The notes beneath the pieces were generated by a model. It searched no databases, had not been told where the DNA came from, and worked only from the letters and a program-made list of their open reading frames with translations. From the NCBI GenBank assembly GCA_945889715.1, contig CAMDCI010000004.1, positions 1 through 40,874 on the forward strand: a stretch of DNA of 40,874 nucleotides, in the 5' to 3' direction. Both the position numbers and the translations under genes were made by a program. Source of the DNA: Bifidobacterium breve (GTDB lineage Bacteria; Actinomycetota; Acidimicrobiia; Acidimicrobiales; Ilumatobacteraceae). Every line of letters starts with the position of its first letter. Within the stretch, counting starts at the first letter, position 1. This document shows positions 17,154-25,117 of the stretch, in pieces.

Positions 17154-18235
17154 AAAGTCAACGCCTACAGCGAATGGCCGTCACATCAGCCAGTTCGCTG
17201 CTCGCAGTATTTGTCGCACTGTGTATTTGCGCGGTAGTCCTGTTGATTACCGGCAAAGATCCTATTGAGGCCTACCGCACCCTGTTTGGCGCGGCTGGTG
17301 ATACCAAGGTCTTGCAGGGATCTCTCAATCGTGCAACTCCACTCATGATCTCGGCCGCCGCCGTCGCCATCGGATTCAAAATGAATCTCTTCAACATCGG
17401 AGTTGAGGGCCAAATGCGCGTGGCACTGTTGGCTACAGCAGTTGCCGGCGCCGCTGTCGACTTACCTGCACCATTACACATTCTGTTCTGCTTCGTCGTC
17501 GCGATGGCTACTGGCGCAATCTGGGCCGGCTTTGCAGGTTGGCTGAAGGTCAAACGTGGAGTCAATGAAGTGATTTCAACCATCATGCTGAACTTCGTGG
17601 CGCTGAGTTTGGTGGCGTGGGCATTCGATTCGTTCTTCCGTGCCGAGAGCACCACGGGAAGCGTGTTAGTCAAGACCAAAGAACTGCCGACATCGGCTTG
17701 GTTCCCCGACATTGTTGATCGTCGTTTAAGCGGCATGTTCTTCATCGCTGTTTTGGTTTTAATCCTTTTCTATGTACTGGTCTGGAAAACGAAGTTCGGT
17801 TTCCAACTACGTGCATCTGGGGCAAACCCTGGCGCCTCACGTGCCACTGGCGTCAACCCCAAGCGCATGGTCATGATTTCAATGTTGCTCTCAGGCGCAT
17901 TAGCCGGACTTGTGGGAATGCGCGCTCTTCTCGGCGATGTGCACGCATATCAAAACAACTTGGCCGAGCAACAAGGTTTCAATGGAATCGCCGTTGCCTT
18001 ACTTGGCCGCAACCACCCACTTGGTATTTTCATCTCAGCGCTGTTGTTTGGTTACCTCGGCGAGGCATCAGGTCGCTTGCAACTGATTGACATTCCCAAA
18101 GAAATCACCACCATCATGACGGGCATCATTGTTCTTGCCGTTGTCATCATCAACGAGGCAGTGAAACGCTGGGACGATCGGCGTATTCAACATAAGGCTG
18201 CAGTGGCTCTTGAAACAGCGGTGGTGGCAGCATGA
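17150..18235 (+). CDS. Nucleoside ABC transporter permease 1 (NupP/YufP-like)
   Basis: 361 residues, ATG overlapping the ATPase stop (ATGA). About nine to ten hydrophobic spans. The family marker F-N-I-G-V-E-G-Q-M after the second span identifies the BmpB/YufP group of permeases in the branched-chain amino acid/ribose permease superfamily. The E-A-Y-R-T-L-F-G segment near the start and G-F-N-G-I-A-V-A-L-L-G-R near 280 are also typical. Forms the membrane channel with the next protein. Confidence 0.92.
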   Translation: MKSQRLQRMAVTSASSLLAVFVALCICAVVLLITGKDPIEAYRTLFGAAGDTKVLQGSLNRATPLMISAAAVAIGFKMNLFNIGVEGQMRVALLATAVAGAAVDLPAPLHILFCFVVAMATGAIWAGFAGWLKVKRGVNEVISTIMLNFVALSLVAWAFDSFFRAESTTGSVLVKTKELPTSAWFPDIVDRRLSGMFFIAVLVLILFYVLVWKTKFGFQLRASGANPGASRATGVNPKRMVMISMLLSGALAGLVGMRALLGDVHAYQNNLAEQQGFNGIAVALLGRNHPLGIFISALLFGYLGEASGRLQLIDIPKEITTIMTGIIVLAVVIINEAVKRWDDRRIQHKAAVALETAVVAA

Positions 18236-19488
18236 AATTCTTTAAGTCGTTAACAACTGGACAACGCACTATTGCCTTGTCCCTGGGCTTCATGCTCGTT
18301 TTGTCAATCGTTCGACTTTTCACAAATGCCGACGACATCACCAGCTCTGGAACGATCTCATCAACATTGCGCGTTGCAACACCAATCTTGCTTGCAGGTT
18401 TAGCGGGCGTGTGGGCCGAACGAGTTGGCATCGTCAACATCGGTATCGAAGGAATGATGATCATCGGCACGTGGTTCGGTGGCTATGGCGCCTGGAAATG
18501 GGGTTCGTGGGCCGGAATCGCGTTAGCGATTGTTGCTGGCTCACTTATTGGCTTGTTGCATGCCCTCGCAACCGTGCGCTTCAATGTCAACCATGTTGTC
18601 TCAGGTATCGCGATCAATATTTTGGCAGCCGGCACAACCGAGTATTTATCCATTATCTTTTTCAAAGGGCAAAAAGGCGGCGGAGAAAGTCAGTCGCCAG
18701 CTGGCAAGGGTGGTTACGGCGAATTCGACATGCCGTTCTTATCTGGAGGGCGTATTGGGTCATGGCGTAGCCCTGACATTTTGGGGTGGATCGAGCAGAA
18801 ACATGATCTTCCATTGATCCCCGACCTCGCAGGCTTACTTCGCGGTCTCGTGAGCGATATCTATATCCCGACCATTGTCGCTATTTCTCTGGTCCCACTG
18901 ACCGCGTTCATTTTGTGGCGCACGCGATTTGGGCTTCGAGTTCGTTCAAGCGGTGAATCGCCACAAGCTGGCGAAAGTTTGGGTGTCCCCATCAATCGTT
19001 TGCGCTATCAGGCGATGGCAATCAGCGGTGGCTTGGCCGCATTTGGTGGAGCGTACCTGTCGTGTGTTTTCACCAGCACCTATCGCCAAGGACAAACCGG
19101 CGGCCAGGGCTACATCGGACTCGCCACAACGATCTTCGGAAACTGGACACCATTCGGAGTTTTTCGAGGGTCAATTTTGTTTGGTTTCCCATCAGCGCTC
19201 AAATTCCGTGATGAGAAGAACGTACCTGCGCTTCTCTTAGTCATCGCAGTGATTTTGATTGCGCTCGGCATTGTGAGTGCAATGAAGAACAAGCAGATGT
19301 TAACGATGGGGCTCTTTATTGGAGCAGCCGTATCGGCAGCAACTTACTTCTTAGTTGATGAAGTTCCGCAAGAGTTTGTGGCAGCGACTCCATACATCGT
19401 CACGATTCTGGTGCTCGCTGGAGCACAACAGCAGTTGCGGCCACCAGCGCATGCTGGTATCGCCTATCGCGCTGGCGAGAATCACTGA
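18232..19488 (+). CDS. Nucleoside ABC transporter permease 2 (NupQ/YufQ-like)
   Basis: 418 residues, ATG overlapping the previous stop (ATGA). Marker V-N-I-G-I-E-G-M-M-I-I-G (about 64-75) and G-Y-I-G-L-A-T-T-I-F-G-N-W near 300 place it with the second permease of BMP-type nucleoside importers. It is about 100 residues longer than Bacillus YufQ. The additions are a central hydrophilic loop (about 145-205, Gly/Ser-rich K-G-G-G-E-S-Q-S-P-A-G-K-G-G) and two extra hydrophobic spans at the C terminus. It converges on queF with 18 bases between the stops. Confidence 0.9.
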   Translation: MKFFKSLTTGQRTIALSLGFMLVLSIVRLFTNADDITSSGTISSTLRVATPILLAGLAGVWAERVGIVNIGIEGMMIIGTWFGGYGAWKWGSWAGIALAIVAGSLIGLLHALATVRFNVNHVVSGIAINILAAGTTEYLSIIFFKGQKGGGESQSPAGKGGYGEFDMPFLSGGRIGSWRSPDILGWIEQKHDLPLIPDLAGLLRGLVSDIYIPTIVAISLVPLTAFILWRTRFGLRVRSSGESPQAGESLGVPINRLRYQAMAISGGLAAFGGAYLSCVFTSTYRQGQTGGQGYIGLATTIFGNWTPFGVFRGSILFGFPSALKFRDEKNVPALLLVIAVILIALGIVSAMKNKQMLTMGLFIGAAVSAATYFLVDEVPQEFVAATPYIVTILVLAGAQQQLRPPAHAGIAYRAGENH

Positions 19489-19506
19489 CCGATCAAGTTT
19501 AGTTTT

Positions 19507-19998
19507 TCAGTTACCCAAACTGGCGACGGTTTGAACTTCGATTCCACCACGCGGACGTTGTGTCAAGGTCACCACGACTTTGCGAGCCTTGGCGGTCTGC
19601 ATAATTTCTCCAGCTATTTCTGCGGCTAAGGCCTCAGCGAATACTGCTCGATCACGGAAGTTCCAGAGATACAACTTGAGGCTCTTCGACTCAACGCACC
19701 ATTCAAGTGGCTGATACTCAATCACCACGTGTGACAAATCGGGCTGTTTTGTGACTGGGCACACCGATACCAATTCATCGGTCGTAAAACGCACCAGATC
19801 GACGTTGGCCGGAGCCGGGAAGACCTCAACATGATCAACAGCCTCACGCACTGTGTTCCCCAGAATCGTTAACTGCGGGGCGGCTGAGGTTGTCGCCAGT
19901 TCGGTCGTCGGGCTTTTAGGTGAATTCATACCGTCAGCGTAAAGGTCTTTCGGCATCTCTACACCCGCCTGCCCCCATCCCGACCACACCTCGCCCAT
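19507..19998 (-). CDS. queF: QueF, NADPH-dependent 7-cyano-7-deazaguanine reductase
   Basis: Reduces preQ0 to preQ1 in queuosine biosynthesis, in the cytoplasm. Markers of the short (unimodular) T-fold enzyme: Cys80 in S-V-C-P-V-T-K-Q-P-D with Asp87, the catalytic pair, and the NADPH motif E-S-K-S-L-K-L-Y (103-110) followed by N-F-R-D-R. The longest reading starts at 19998 (163 residues) with GAGGGAG next to the ATG, but ATGs at 19956 or 19929 (140 residues, starting M-N-S-P) would fit the family length better and leave more room for the divergent gene's promoter. It is the only queuosine gene in the window and lies opposite to the nucleoside genes. No preQ1 riboswitch was seen. Confidence 0.93.
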   Translation of the reverse strand: MGEVWSGWGQAGVEMPKDLYADGMNSPKSPTTELATTSAAPQLTILGNTVREAVDHVEVFPAPANVDLVRFTTDELVSVCPVTKQPDLSHVVIEYQPLEWCVESKSLKLYLWNFRDRAVFAEALAAEIAGEIMQTAKARKVVVTLTQRPRGGIEVQTVASLGN

Positions 19999-20018
19999 AC
20001 TCCCTCTAGAATTCCCCC

Positions 20019-20894
20019 ATGGGAGCCTTCCTCACCGATCAACAAATTGCCGATTACCACCGCGACGGCTTCTTAGTGCTCCCCGATTTTGCGACGCCTT
20101 CGGCTTGCATCGCCCTTAAGACTCAGGCAGAAGAGATACTGCACAATTTTGATCCCGATGCCAACCGCAGTGTCTTCACGACAAATGAACAATCGCGCCA
20201 CGCCGATCAACAATTCATTGACTCAGCAACCGGAATCATCTGTTTCTTTGAAGAGGAAGCCTTTGACGCCACCGGCGATTTGAAACAGAGCAAAGAACTC
20301 AGCATCAACAAAATCGGTCACGCAATGCATGATCTTGATCCAGTTTTTGAATCATTCACTTACACCAAAAAACTTGCTGATGTTGCCAGCGATATCGGAA
20401 TGCCCGATGCCCTCGCATTACAAACGATGTACATCTGCAAGCAACCTCGCATCGGCGGCGAAGTGACTTGTCATCAAGATGCAACTTTCTTGTACAGCGA
20501 TCCGATCACCGTCACCGGATTCTGGTTTGCCATTGAAGATGCCACGCTTGAAAATGGGTGTATGTGGGCAGCACCTGGTGGACACAAAACAACTTTGCGA
20601 AAAAAGTTTGTACGCAATGAAGCGAACGATGGCGCGACATTTGAAGTGCTCGATGGCGCCCCGCTCCCCATGCCGCCGACCGATTTAGTGCCACTTGAGG
20701 TAGAGGCGGGAACACTTATTGTTCTACATGGATTGTTGCCGCATTGGAGCGATGTCAATCGCAGCGACAAGAGCCGCCATGCCTATTCGATACATTGCAT
20801 TTCTGAATCGGCCCAATATCCAGAGTGGAATTGGTTGCAACGCAATAGCGAATTGCCATTGCGCCGTCTTGACAAAGTGGCGGCATCACTATGA
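20019..20894 (+). CDS. PhyH family Fe(II)/2-oxoglutarate dioxygenase
   Basis: 291 residues, close in length and motif spacing to the phytanoyl-CoA dioxygenase-domain proteins (PHYHD1-like). Fold start [10 protein letters not shown] (13-22). The iron ligands are His152 and Asp154 in C-H-Q-D-A-T-F and His242 in L-L-P-H-W-S-D; Arg253 in K-S-R-H-A-Y-S is the likely 2-oxoglutarate contact. Hydroxylates an unknown substrate. Its stop overlaps the adenosine deaminase start (ATGA), so it is co-translated with a purine salvage enzyme, which suggests a nucleoside- or nucleobase-related substrate. No clear ribosome site precedes the ATG. Confidence 0.9.
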   Translation: MGAFLTDQQIADYHRDGFLVLPDFATPSACIALKTQAEEILHNFDPDANRSVFTTNEQSRHADQQFIDSATGIICFFEEEAFDATGDLKQSKELSINKIGHAMHDLDPVFESFTYTKKLADVASDIGMPDALALQTMYICKQPRIGGEVTCHQDATFLYSDPITVTGFWFAIEDATLENGCMWAAPGGHKTTLRKKFVRNEANDGATFEVLDGAPLPMPPTDLVPLEVEAGTLIVLHGLLPHWSDVNRSDKSRHAYSIHCISESAQYPEWNWLQRNSELPLRRLDKVAASL

Positions 20895-21985
20895 CTACAG
20901 CAACACCAGAAATACTGCTTCGTGCTCCAAAAGCACTCTTACACGATCACCTCGATGGCGGTCTGCGACCAGCAACAGTCATTGAGCTCGCAAGCGAGTA
21001 TGGCTACAAAAACTTGCCGACAACCGACGTTGCCGATCTTTCGAAATGGTTTCACCGTGGAGCCAAGCGCAATGACCTGGTCTTGTATCTCGAAACATTT
21101 GCCCACACCGTTGGTGTCATGCAAGACAAAGACGCCATTGAACGAGTGTCCTACGAATGTGCGCACGATTTGGCGGCTGAGGGTGTTGTCTACGCCGAAG
21201 TGCGCATGGCTCCTGAGTTGTGCACCGAAAAGGGTCTCACTCTCGATGAAGTGATGCAGGCGATTCTTGATGGCTTTGCTCGAGGTAGCGCCGGAACCGA
21301 TCTCTCGATCTATGCCATTTGCTCAGCAATGCGCACTGCACGTCGCAGTCTCGAAATTGCTGATCTTGCAGTTCGTTGGCGCGATCGTGGCGTCGTCGGA
21401 TTTGATATCGCTGGAGCCGAAGCAGGACACCCACCGACTCGTCACCTCGAAGCGTTCAACCATGTTCAACGTGAAAACTTTCATTCAACGATTCACGCCG
21501 GTGAAGCATTTGGCTTGCCCAGCATCTGGGAAGCCGTGCAATTGTGCGGGGCCGAACGTCTTGGACACGGCGTGCGCATCGTCGACGACATCACTGGACC
21601 TGTGGGTTCAGAACAACTCGGTCGGCTGGCGGCTTATGTTCGTGATCGCCGAATTCCGCTCGAACTATGCCCCACCAGCAATGTCAATACCGGAGTCTGC
21701 GGATCGATTGCCGAGCACCCAATCGGCATGTTGCGTCGCCTGCGATTTAGGGTCACGGTCAACACCGACAACCGCCTCATGAGCGACACCAACATGACCA
21801 AAGAGTTCGTGCAATTGGCCGAAGCGTTCGATTGGGGCCTCGAAGATTTCGAATGGCTCACGCTCAATGCCATGAAGAGCGCCTTTGCCCCATTCCCCGA
21901 GCGCCTACGCATCATTAATGGGCTCGTGAAGCCCCGCTACGCCCTTTTGAAGGCCGAAGTTGCCATGGGGTCCGAAGCCCGCTGA
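20891..21985 (+). CDS. add: Adenosine deaminase
   Basis: 364 residues, amidohydrolase TIM barrel converting adenosine to inosine. The full zinc and catalytic set is visible: His18 and His20 (L-H-D-H-L-D-G-G), His202 and Glu205 in I-H-A-G-E-A-F-G, His226 in R-L-G-H-G-V-R-I, and Asp293 in V-N-T-D-N-R-L-M-S. The N-T-D-N-R ending is the form usual in actinobacterial adenosine deaminases. Coupled upstream to the dioxygenase (ATGA) and downstream to upp (TGATG). With the importer at 14.4-19.5 kb it makes a nucleoside uptake and salvage locus. Confidence 0.95.
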   Translation: MTTATPEILLRAPKALLHDHLDGGLRPATVIELASEYGYKNLPTTDVADLSKWFHRGAKRNDLVLYLETFAHTVGVMQDKDAIERVSYECAHDLAAEGVVYAEVRMAPELCTEKGLTLDEVMQAILDGFARGSAGTDLSIYAICSAMRTARRSLEIADLAVRWRDRGVVGFDIAGAEAGHPPTRHLEAFNHVQRENFHSTIHAGEAFGLPSIWEAVQLCGAERLGHGVRIVDDITGPVGSEQLGRLAAYVRDRRIPLELCPTSNVNTGVCGSIAEHPIGMLRRLRFRVTVNTDNRLMSDTNMTKEFVQLAEAFDWGLEDFEWLTLNAMKSAFAPFPERLRIINGLVKPRYALLKAEVAMGSEAR

Positions 21986-22653
21986 TGCGCGACAATAGGT
22001 GCATGGCTCATCCCGCAGGCACCATCGAAGTCACAGTTGTCAATCATCCCCTCATCGCCGATTCGCTCACCCGTATCCGTGACGTGACAACCCCCAACGC
22101 ATTGTTCCGCCAAGAACTTGAACGAGTTGGAATGCTGTTGCTGGCTGAGGCAACCCGCGATCTGCCGACCATCGAAATCAAGGTCCAGACTCCCCTGACC
22201 GAGACAACAGGTCGCGTTTTGAGTAGCCAGCCAGTTGTGATCCCCGTACTTCGAGCTGGCCTTGGTTTTGTTCACGCGGCCCAAGAACTCATGCCTAATG
22301 CCGACGTCGGATTCATCGGCGTGAGTCGTGATGAGAAAACTTTTGAACCGAAGCAGTACGTCAACAAACTGCCTGAGACTTTGGCGGGACGTACCTGTTT
22401 CGTACTTGACCCAATGTTGGCAACGGGAGGCTCACTCGCTCACGCGTGCGAACTATTGATGGAACGCAACCCAACTGGACCAATCACGGTGATCTGCGTT
22501 TTGGCCGCCCCTGAAGGAATCGAGTTCTTGAAGACGACTGGGCTGAACTTGCGAATCTTTACAGCATCAATTGATGAGCGACTGAATGAAAGCGCGTTTA
22601 TCGTCCCCGGACTCGGCGATGCTGGCGACCGTCAATTCGGTGCTCCCCACTGA
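21985..22653 (+). CDS. upp: Uracil phosphoribosyltransferase
   Basis: Converts uracil plus PRPP to UMP. Markers: the P-V-V-I-P-V-L-R-A-G-L-G segment, PRPP-binding loop V-L-D-P-M-L-A-T-G-G-S, and the uracil-binding C-terminal V-P-G-L-G-D-A-G-D-R-Q-F-G. The ATG at 21985 shares a base with the add stop (TGATG) and gives 222 residues. The ATG at 22003 would give 216 and is nearer the usual ~209 residues, so the first six residues may not be translated. Last gene of the salvage run; a leftward SDR gene converges 66 bases on. Confidence 0.94.
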   Translation: MRDNRCMAHPAGTIEVTVVNHPLIADSLTRIRDVTTPNALFRQELERVGMLLLAEATRDLPTIEIKVQTPLTETTGRVLSSQPVVIPVLRAGLGFVHAAQELMPNADVGFIGVSRDEKTFEPKQYVNKLPETLAGRTCFVLDPMLATGGSLAHACELLMERNPTGPITVICVLAAPEGIEFLKTTGLNLRIFTASIDERLNESAFIVPGLGDAGDRQFGAPH

Positions 22654-22719
22654 CCAATCCATTGGGCGCGAAAACACCCCGAATACGGTGGTCAGTTTCC
22701 CCAACTCATATCGATCACA

Positions 22720-23613
22720 TCACATAGGTGGTCCGCCCCAAGCGGGAACTCCCGATGGTGCACCACCAAACATTTGATCTTTCGCGGCTGCGAGCGCATC
22801 GACGGTCCACTTCTTGTCGCCACCCGTCACTGAATTAGCGATTTCTGTTGGACGAATGCGGTGCACCTGATCGCCCAACACGATGAACGTTTGTGCATTG
22901 ATATCTGCTGCATGATCGCTCGCCAAGAACGCAACCATCGGACTGATGTTGGCGGGATCGTATTTATCAAAACCAGATTCGGGCTTCGTGAATTTTGGAT
23001 TCACTTCGGTCATTGGCGTGCGGGCACGCGGCGCGATGCAATTGACGGTCACGTTGTAGCGACCAAGTTCGCGAGCAAGGATTGTGGTCATCGTGATGAT
23101 GCCACCCTTGGCCGAACCATAGTTTCCTTGACCAGGACCGCCAAACAAACCGCTTTCGCTCGTGGTGTTAATGATGCGACGTTGCGGCAAACCACCGTCG
23201 GTTCCTTCAAGAACTTTGGCTTGGTTGCGCCAGTAGACCGCCGCGAAGTGTGCCGGAGCGAAGTGACCTTTTAGGTGCACCGAAACCACGCTGTCAAATG
23301 GCGCTTCTTCCATCGAGAAGCTCATCGCATCACGAATGAAACCGGCGTTGTTGACCAAGATGTGCAAATCACCGAACTCGCTGATGGCCCGTTGAACCAA
23401 TGCTTCGGCATCCGCCCAGTCGCTCACACTTCCACGCTGTGCGACTGCACGTCCACCACTCGCCACAATCGCTGCAGCAACGACATCTGCCGATTCGCCA
23501 AGATCATTCACCACGACTGCGGCACCTTCAGCAGCCAATAGTTCGGCATGGCAACGACCAACACCCTGACCTGCTCCGGTCACTATGGCGACCTTGCCGG
23601 TTAATGCACCCAT
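22720..23613 (-). CDS. Short-chain dehydrogenase/reductase (HSD17B4/FabG-like)
   Basis: 297 residues from ATG 23613 (an in-frame ATG at 23655 would place the start next to the operator and adds nothing conserved). Classical SDR: T-G-A-G-Q-G-V-G (12-19) for NAD(P), N-N-A-G (88-91), a serine near 152-154 in N-T-T-S-E-S-G, and Y165-G-S-A-K169. N-D-L-G at 36-39 suggests NAD preference, as in the 3-hydroxyacyl-CoA dehydrogenase part of multifunctional enzyme 2 proteins. The Gly/Pro-rich C-terminal tail (F-G-G-A-P-S-G-V-P-A-W-G-G) is longer than usual. It probably oxidises a 3-hydroxyacyl-CoA in the island's degradation route. The palindrome at 23660 lies 46 bases upstream. Confidence 0.92.
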   Translation of the reverse strand: MGALTGKVAIVTGAGQGVGRCHAELLAAEGAAVVVNDLGESADVVAAAIVASGGRAVAQRGSVSDWADAEALVQRAISEFGDLHILVNNAGFIRDAMSFSMEEAPFDSVVSVHLKGHFAPAHFAAVYWRNQAKVLEGTDGGLPQRRIINTTSESGLFGGPGQGNYGSAKGGIITMTTILARELGRYNVTVNCIAPRARTPMTEVNPKFTKPESGFDKYDPANISPMVAFLASDHAADINAQTFIVLGDQVHRIRPTEIANSVTGGDKKWTVDALAAAKDQMFGGAPSGVPAWGGPPM

Positions 23614-23659
23614 GGCATAACTCCTTATGTTGAACGGCGCCCGAGAGCCCCGCAAAATG

Positions 23660-23680
23660 TTTCTGATACCGTGTCAGAAA
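23660..23680. promoter_or_regulatory. Palindromic operator, site 1 of the island regulon
   Basis: 21 bases, core TCTGATACCGTGTCAGA at 23662-23678, a 10+1+10 palindrome with one mismatched pair. It lies between the divergent SDR gene (start 23613) and the small ORF/amidohydrolase unit (starts 23721 and 23888). The same core, with the same spacing, recurs at 28135 and twice at 38086-38123. Size and symmetry are typical for TetR-family regulators. Confidence 0.75.
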
Positions 23681-23720
23681 CTAGTCGGAATTGAGCAAAG
23701 ACCGATAACCGTTGGGGGCG

Positions 23721-23891
23721 ATGGTGCACACAAAAAACTCAAATCGCCGCCCAGTCGCCCTGATCACTGGGGCAAATCGGGATATTCGACACGAGATCAG
23801 ACGCGCCCAGGAAGATTTGTGCGAAGCGCTTGGCGAGCATGAATTTGAACGCTTACTCTCAATCTCACGCATGAATGGACAACCGCTATGA
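23721..23891 (+). CDS. Possible 56-residue coupled small protein or gene remnant
   Basis: Read directly: ATG at 23721 after GTTGGGGGCG, open to a TGA at 23889-23891 that overlaps the amidohydrolase start (ATGA). That overlap is the same coupling used by real genes throughout the window. The peptide begins M-V-H-T-K-N-S-N-R-R-P-V-A-L-I-T-G-A-N-R and continues with charged, helical sequence (R-R-A-Q-E-D-L-C-E-A-L-G-E-H-E-F). V-A-L-I-T-G-A-N-R resembles the start of an SDR, but the next glycines are missing, so it may be a decayed fragment. Otherwise it is a small leader protein of the operon. Confidence 0.42.
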   Translation: MVHTKNSNRRPVALITGANRDIRHEIRRAQEDLCEALGEHEFERLLSISRMNGQPL

Positions 23892-25117
23892 GCAACCACG
23901 AAACAGACACCTATGTCATTGGGCCGACCAACCAAGACATGTTGCTACCTGATCCCGAGATATCCCCGATCTACTACACCTTGATTTCTGTAGACGACCA
24001 CCTCGTTGAACCACCCGACATGTTCGATGGACGTTTGCCAAAATCTCTACAATCGCAAGCACCGCGACTCGTCGTCAATGAACGCGGCCATCAAGTGTGG
24101 TCCTTTGATAATCAGATCTTTAGTCAGGTTGGAATGAACGCAGTCGTCGGACGTAAGCCTGAACTTCGTTCACTTGAACCAGCACGCTTTGAAGATATGC
24201 GACGTGGGTGTTGGGATATTGACGCCCGCATCAAAGATATGGACCTCATCGGGTGTTGGGCTTCGCTCAACTTCCCATCCCAAGTTGCAGGTTTTGCTGG
24301 TCGTATTTTTAGTGCGTGCAAAGACCCCGAGGTTGGCCACGCAACAATGCGCGCCTGGAACGATTGGCTCTACGAAGAGTGGTGGCAGAAATACCCCGAT
24401 CGAATCATCCCGTGCGGCATTACTTGGCTTGCTCCGGGACCCGATGGCACAGCCAAACTTGGGGCCGATGAGATTCGACGCAATGCCGAACGCGGATTCG
24501 TTTCGGTGACATTGCCTGAACGACCACATAATGTTGGTTTTCCCAGTTTGTTTAGCGGTTGGTGGGATCCGATCATTGAAGCCTGCGTCGAAACTGACAC
24601 TGTGATCTCGTTGCATGTTGGCTCGTCAGGAATGCACGCAATGCCCGAAGGAGCACCTTCACTTCAACTCGGCGCCACTTTGTTTGGCCAACTCTCTCTC
24701 ACTGCATGCGCCGAATGGTTGTGGAGCGGATACGCAGATAAATACCCCACGCTGAAGATTGCGATGAGCGAGGGTGGCATTGGTTGGGTCCCGATGTTGC
24801 TTGATCGTCTTGAAAATGTCGTTGATCGCAGCGGCTATGGAGCCGGTTGGGATATTCGTCCTGCCGATTTATTGCGCCGCAACTTTTGGTTCTGCACCAT
24901 CGACGACCCATCAACAATCGATCTCCATGATGTCATTGGCGACGATCACATCATGGTTGAAATCGATTACCCCCATGGCGACAGCACCTGGCCGAACAGT
25001 CAATCCATTTTGCGAGATGCTTGGGGCCACTTGTCTCCACAACTCCTGCGTAAGTTTTGCTGCGAAAATGCCGCTGCGCTCTACCGTCATCCCCTGCCAG
25101 CACGAATCGTTCCATGA
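23888..25117 (+). CDS. Amidohydrolase-2 family metal-dependent hydrolase
   Basis: 409 residues, TIM-barrel family of the ACMSD/5-carboxyvanillate decarboxylase type, acting as hydrolases or non-oxidative decarboxylases. Metal and active-site residues visible: Asp36 and His38 in S-V-D-D-H-L-V-E-P-P, His243 in S-L-H-V-G-S-S-G, Glu295 in S-E-G-G-I-G-W-V-P, and Asp360 in E-I-D-Y-P-H-G-D-S-T-W-P. The W-P-N-S segment and this size are typical of actinobacterial members near steroid and aromatic degradation genes, whose substrates are mostly unknown. Coupled by ATGA to the small ORF before it and to the acyl-CoA synthetase after it. Both lie downstream of operator site 1. Confidence 0.92.
   Translation: MSNHETDTYVIGPTNQDMLLPDPEISPIYYTLISVDDHLVEPPDMFDGRLPKSLQSQAPRLVVNERGHQVWSFDNQIFSQVGMNAVVGRKPELRSLEPARFEDMRRGCWDIDARIKDMDLIGCWASLNFPSQVAGFAGRIFSACKDPEVGHATMRAWNDWLYEEWWQKYPDRIIPCGITWLAPGPDGTAKLGADEIRRNAERGFVSVTLPERPHNVGFPSLFSGWWDPIIEACVETDTVISLHVGSSGMHAMPEGAPSLQLGATLFGQLSLTACAEWLWSGYADKYPTLKIAMSEGGIGWVPMLLDRLENVVDRSGYGAGWDIRPADLLRRNFWFCTIDDPSTIDLHDVIGDDHIMVEIDYPHGDSTWPNSQSILRDAWGHLSPQLLRKFCCENAAALYRHPLPARIVP

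Noticed and set aside
22654-22719. Terminator between upp and the SDR gene
   Set aside because: Only a five-base stem (CCAAT/ATTGG) without a T run is present, too weak to call.
23656-23887. Gene for the TetR-type regulator of the island
   Set aside because: The space holds only the operator and a 56-codon frame without helix-turn-helix; no TetR-like protein was found anywhere in the window.
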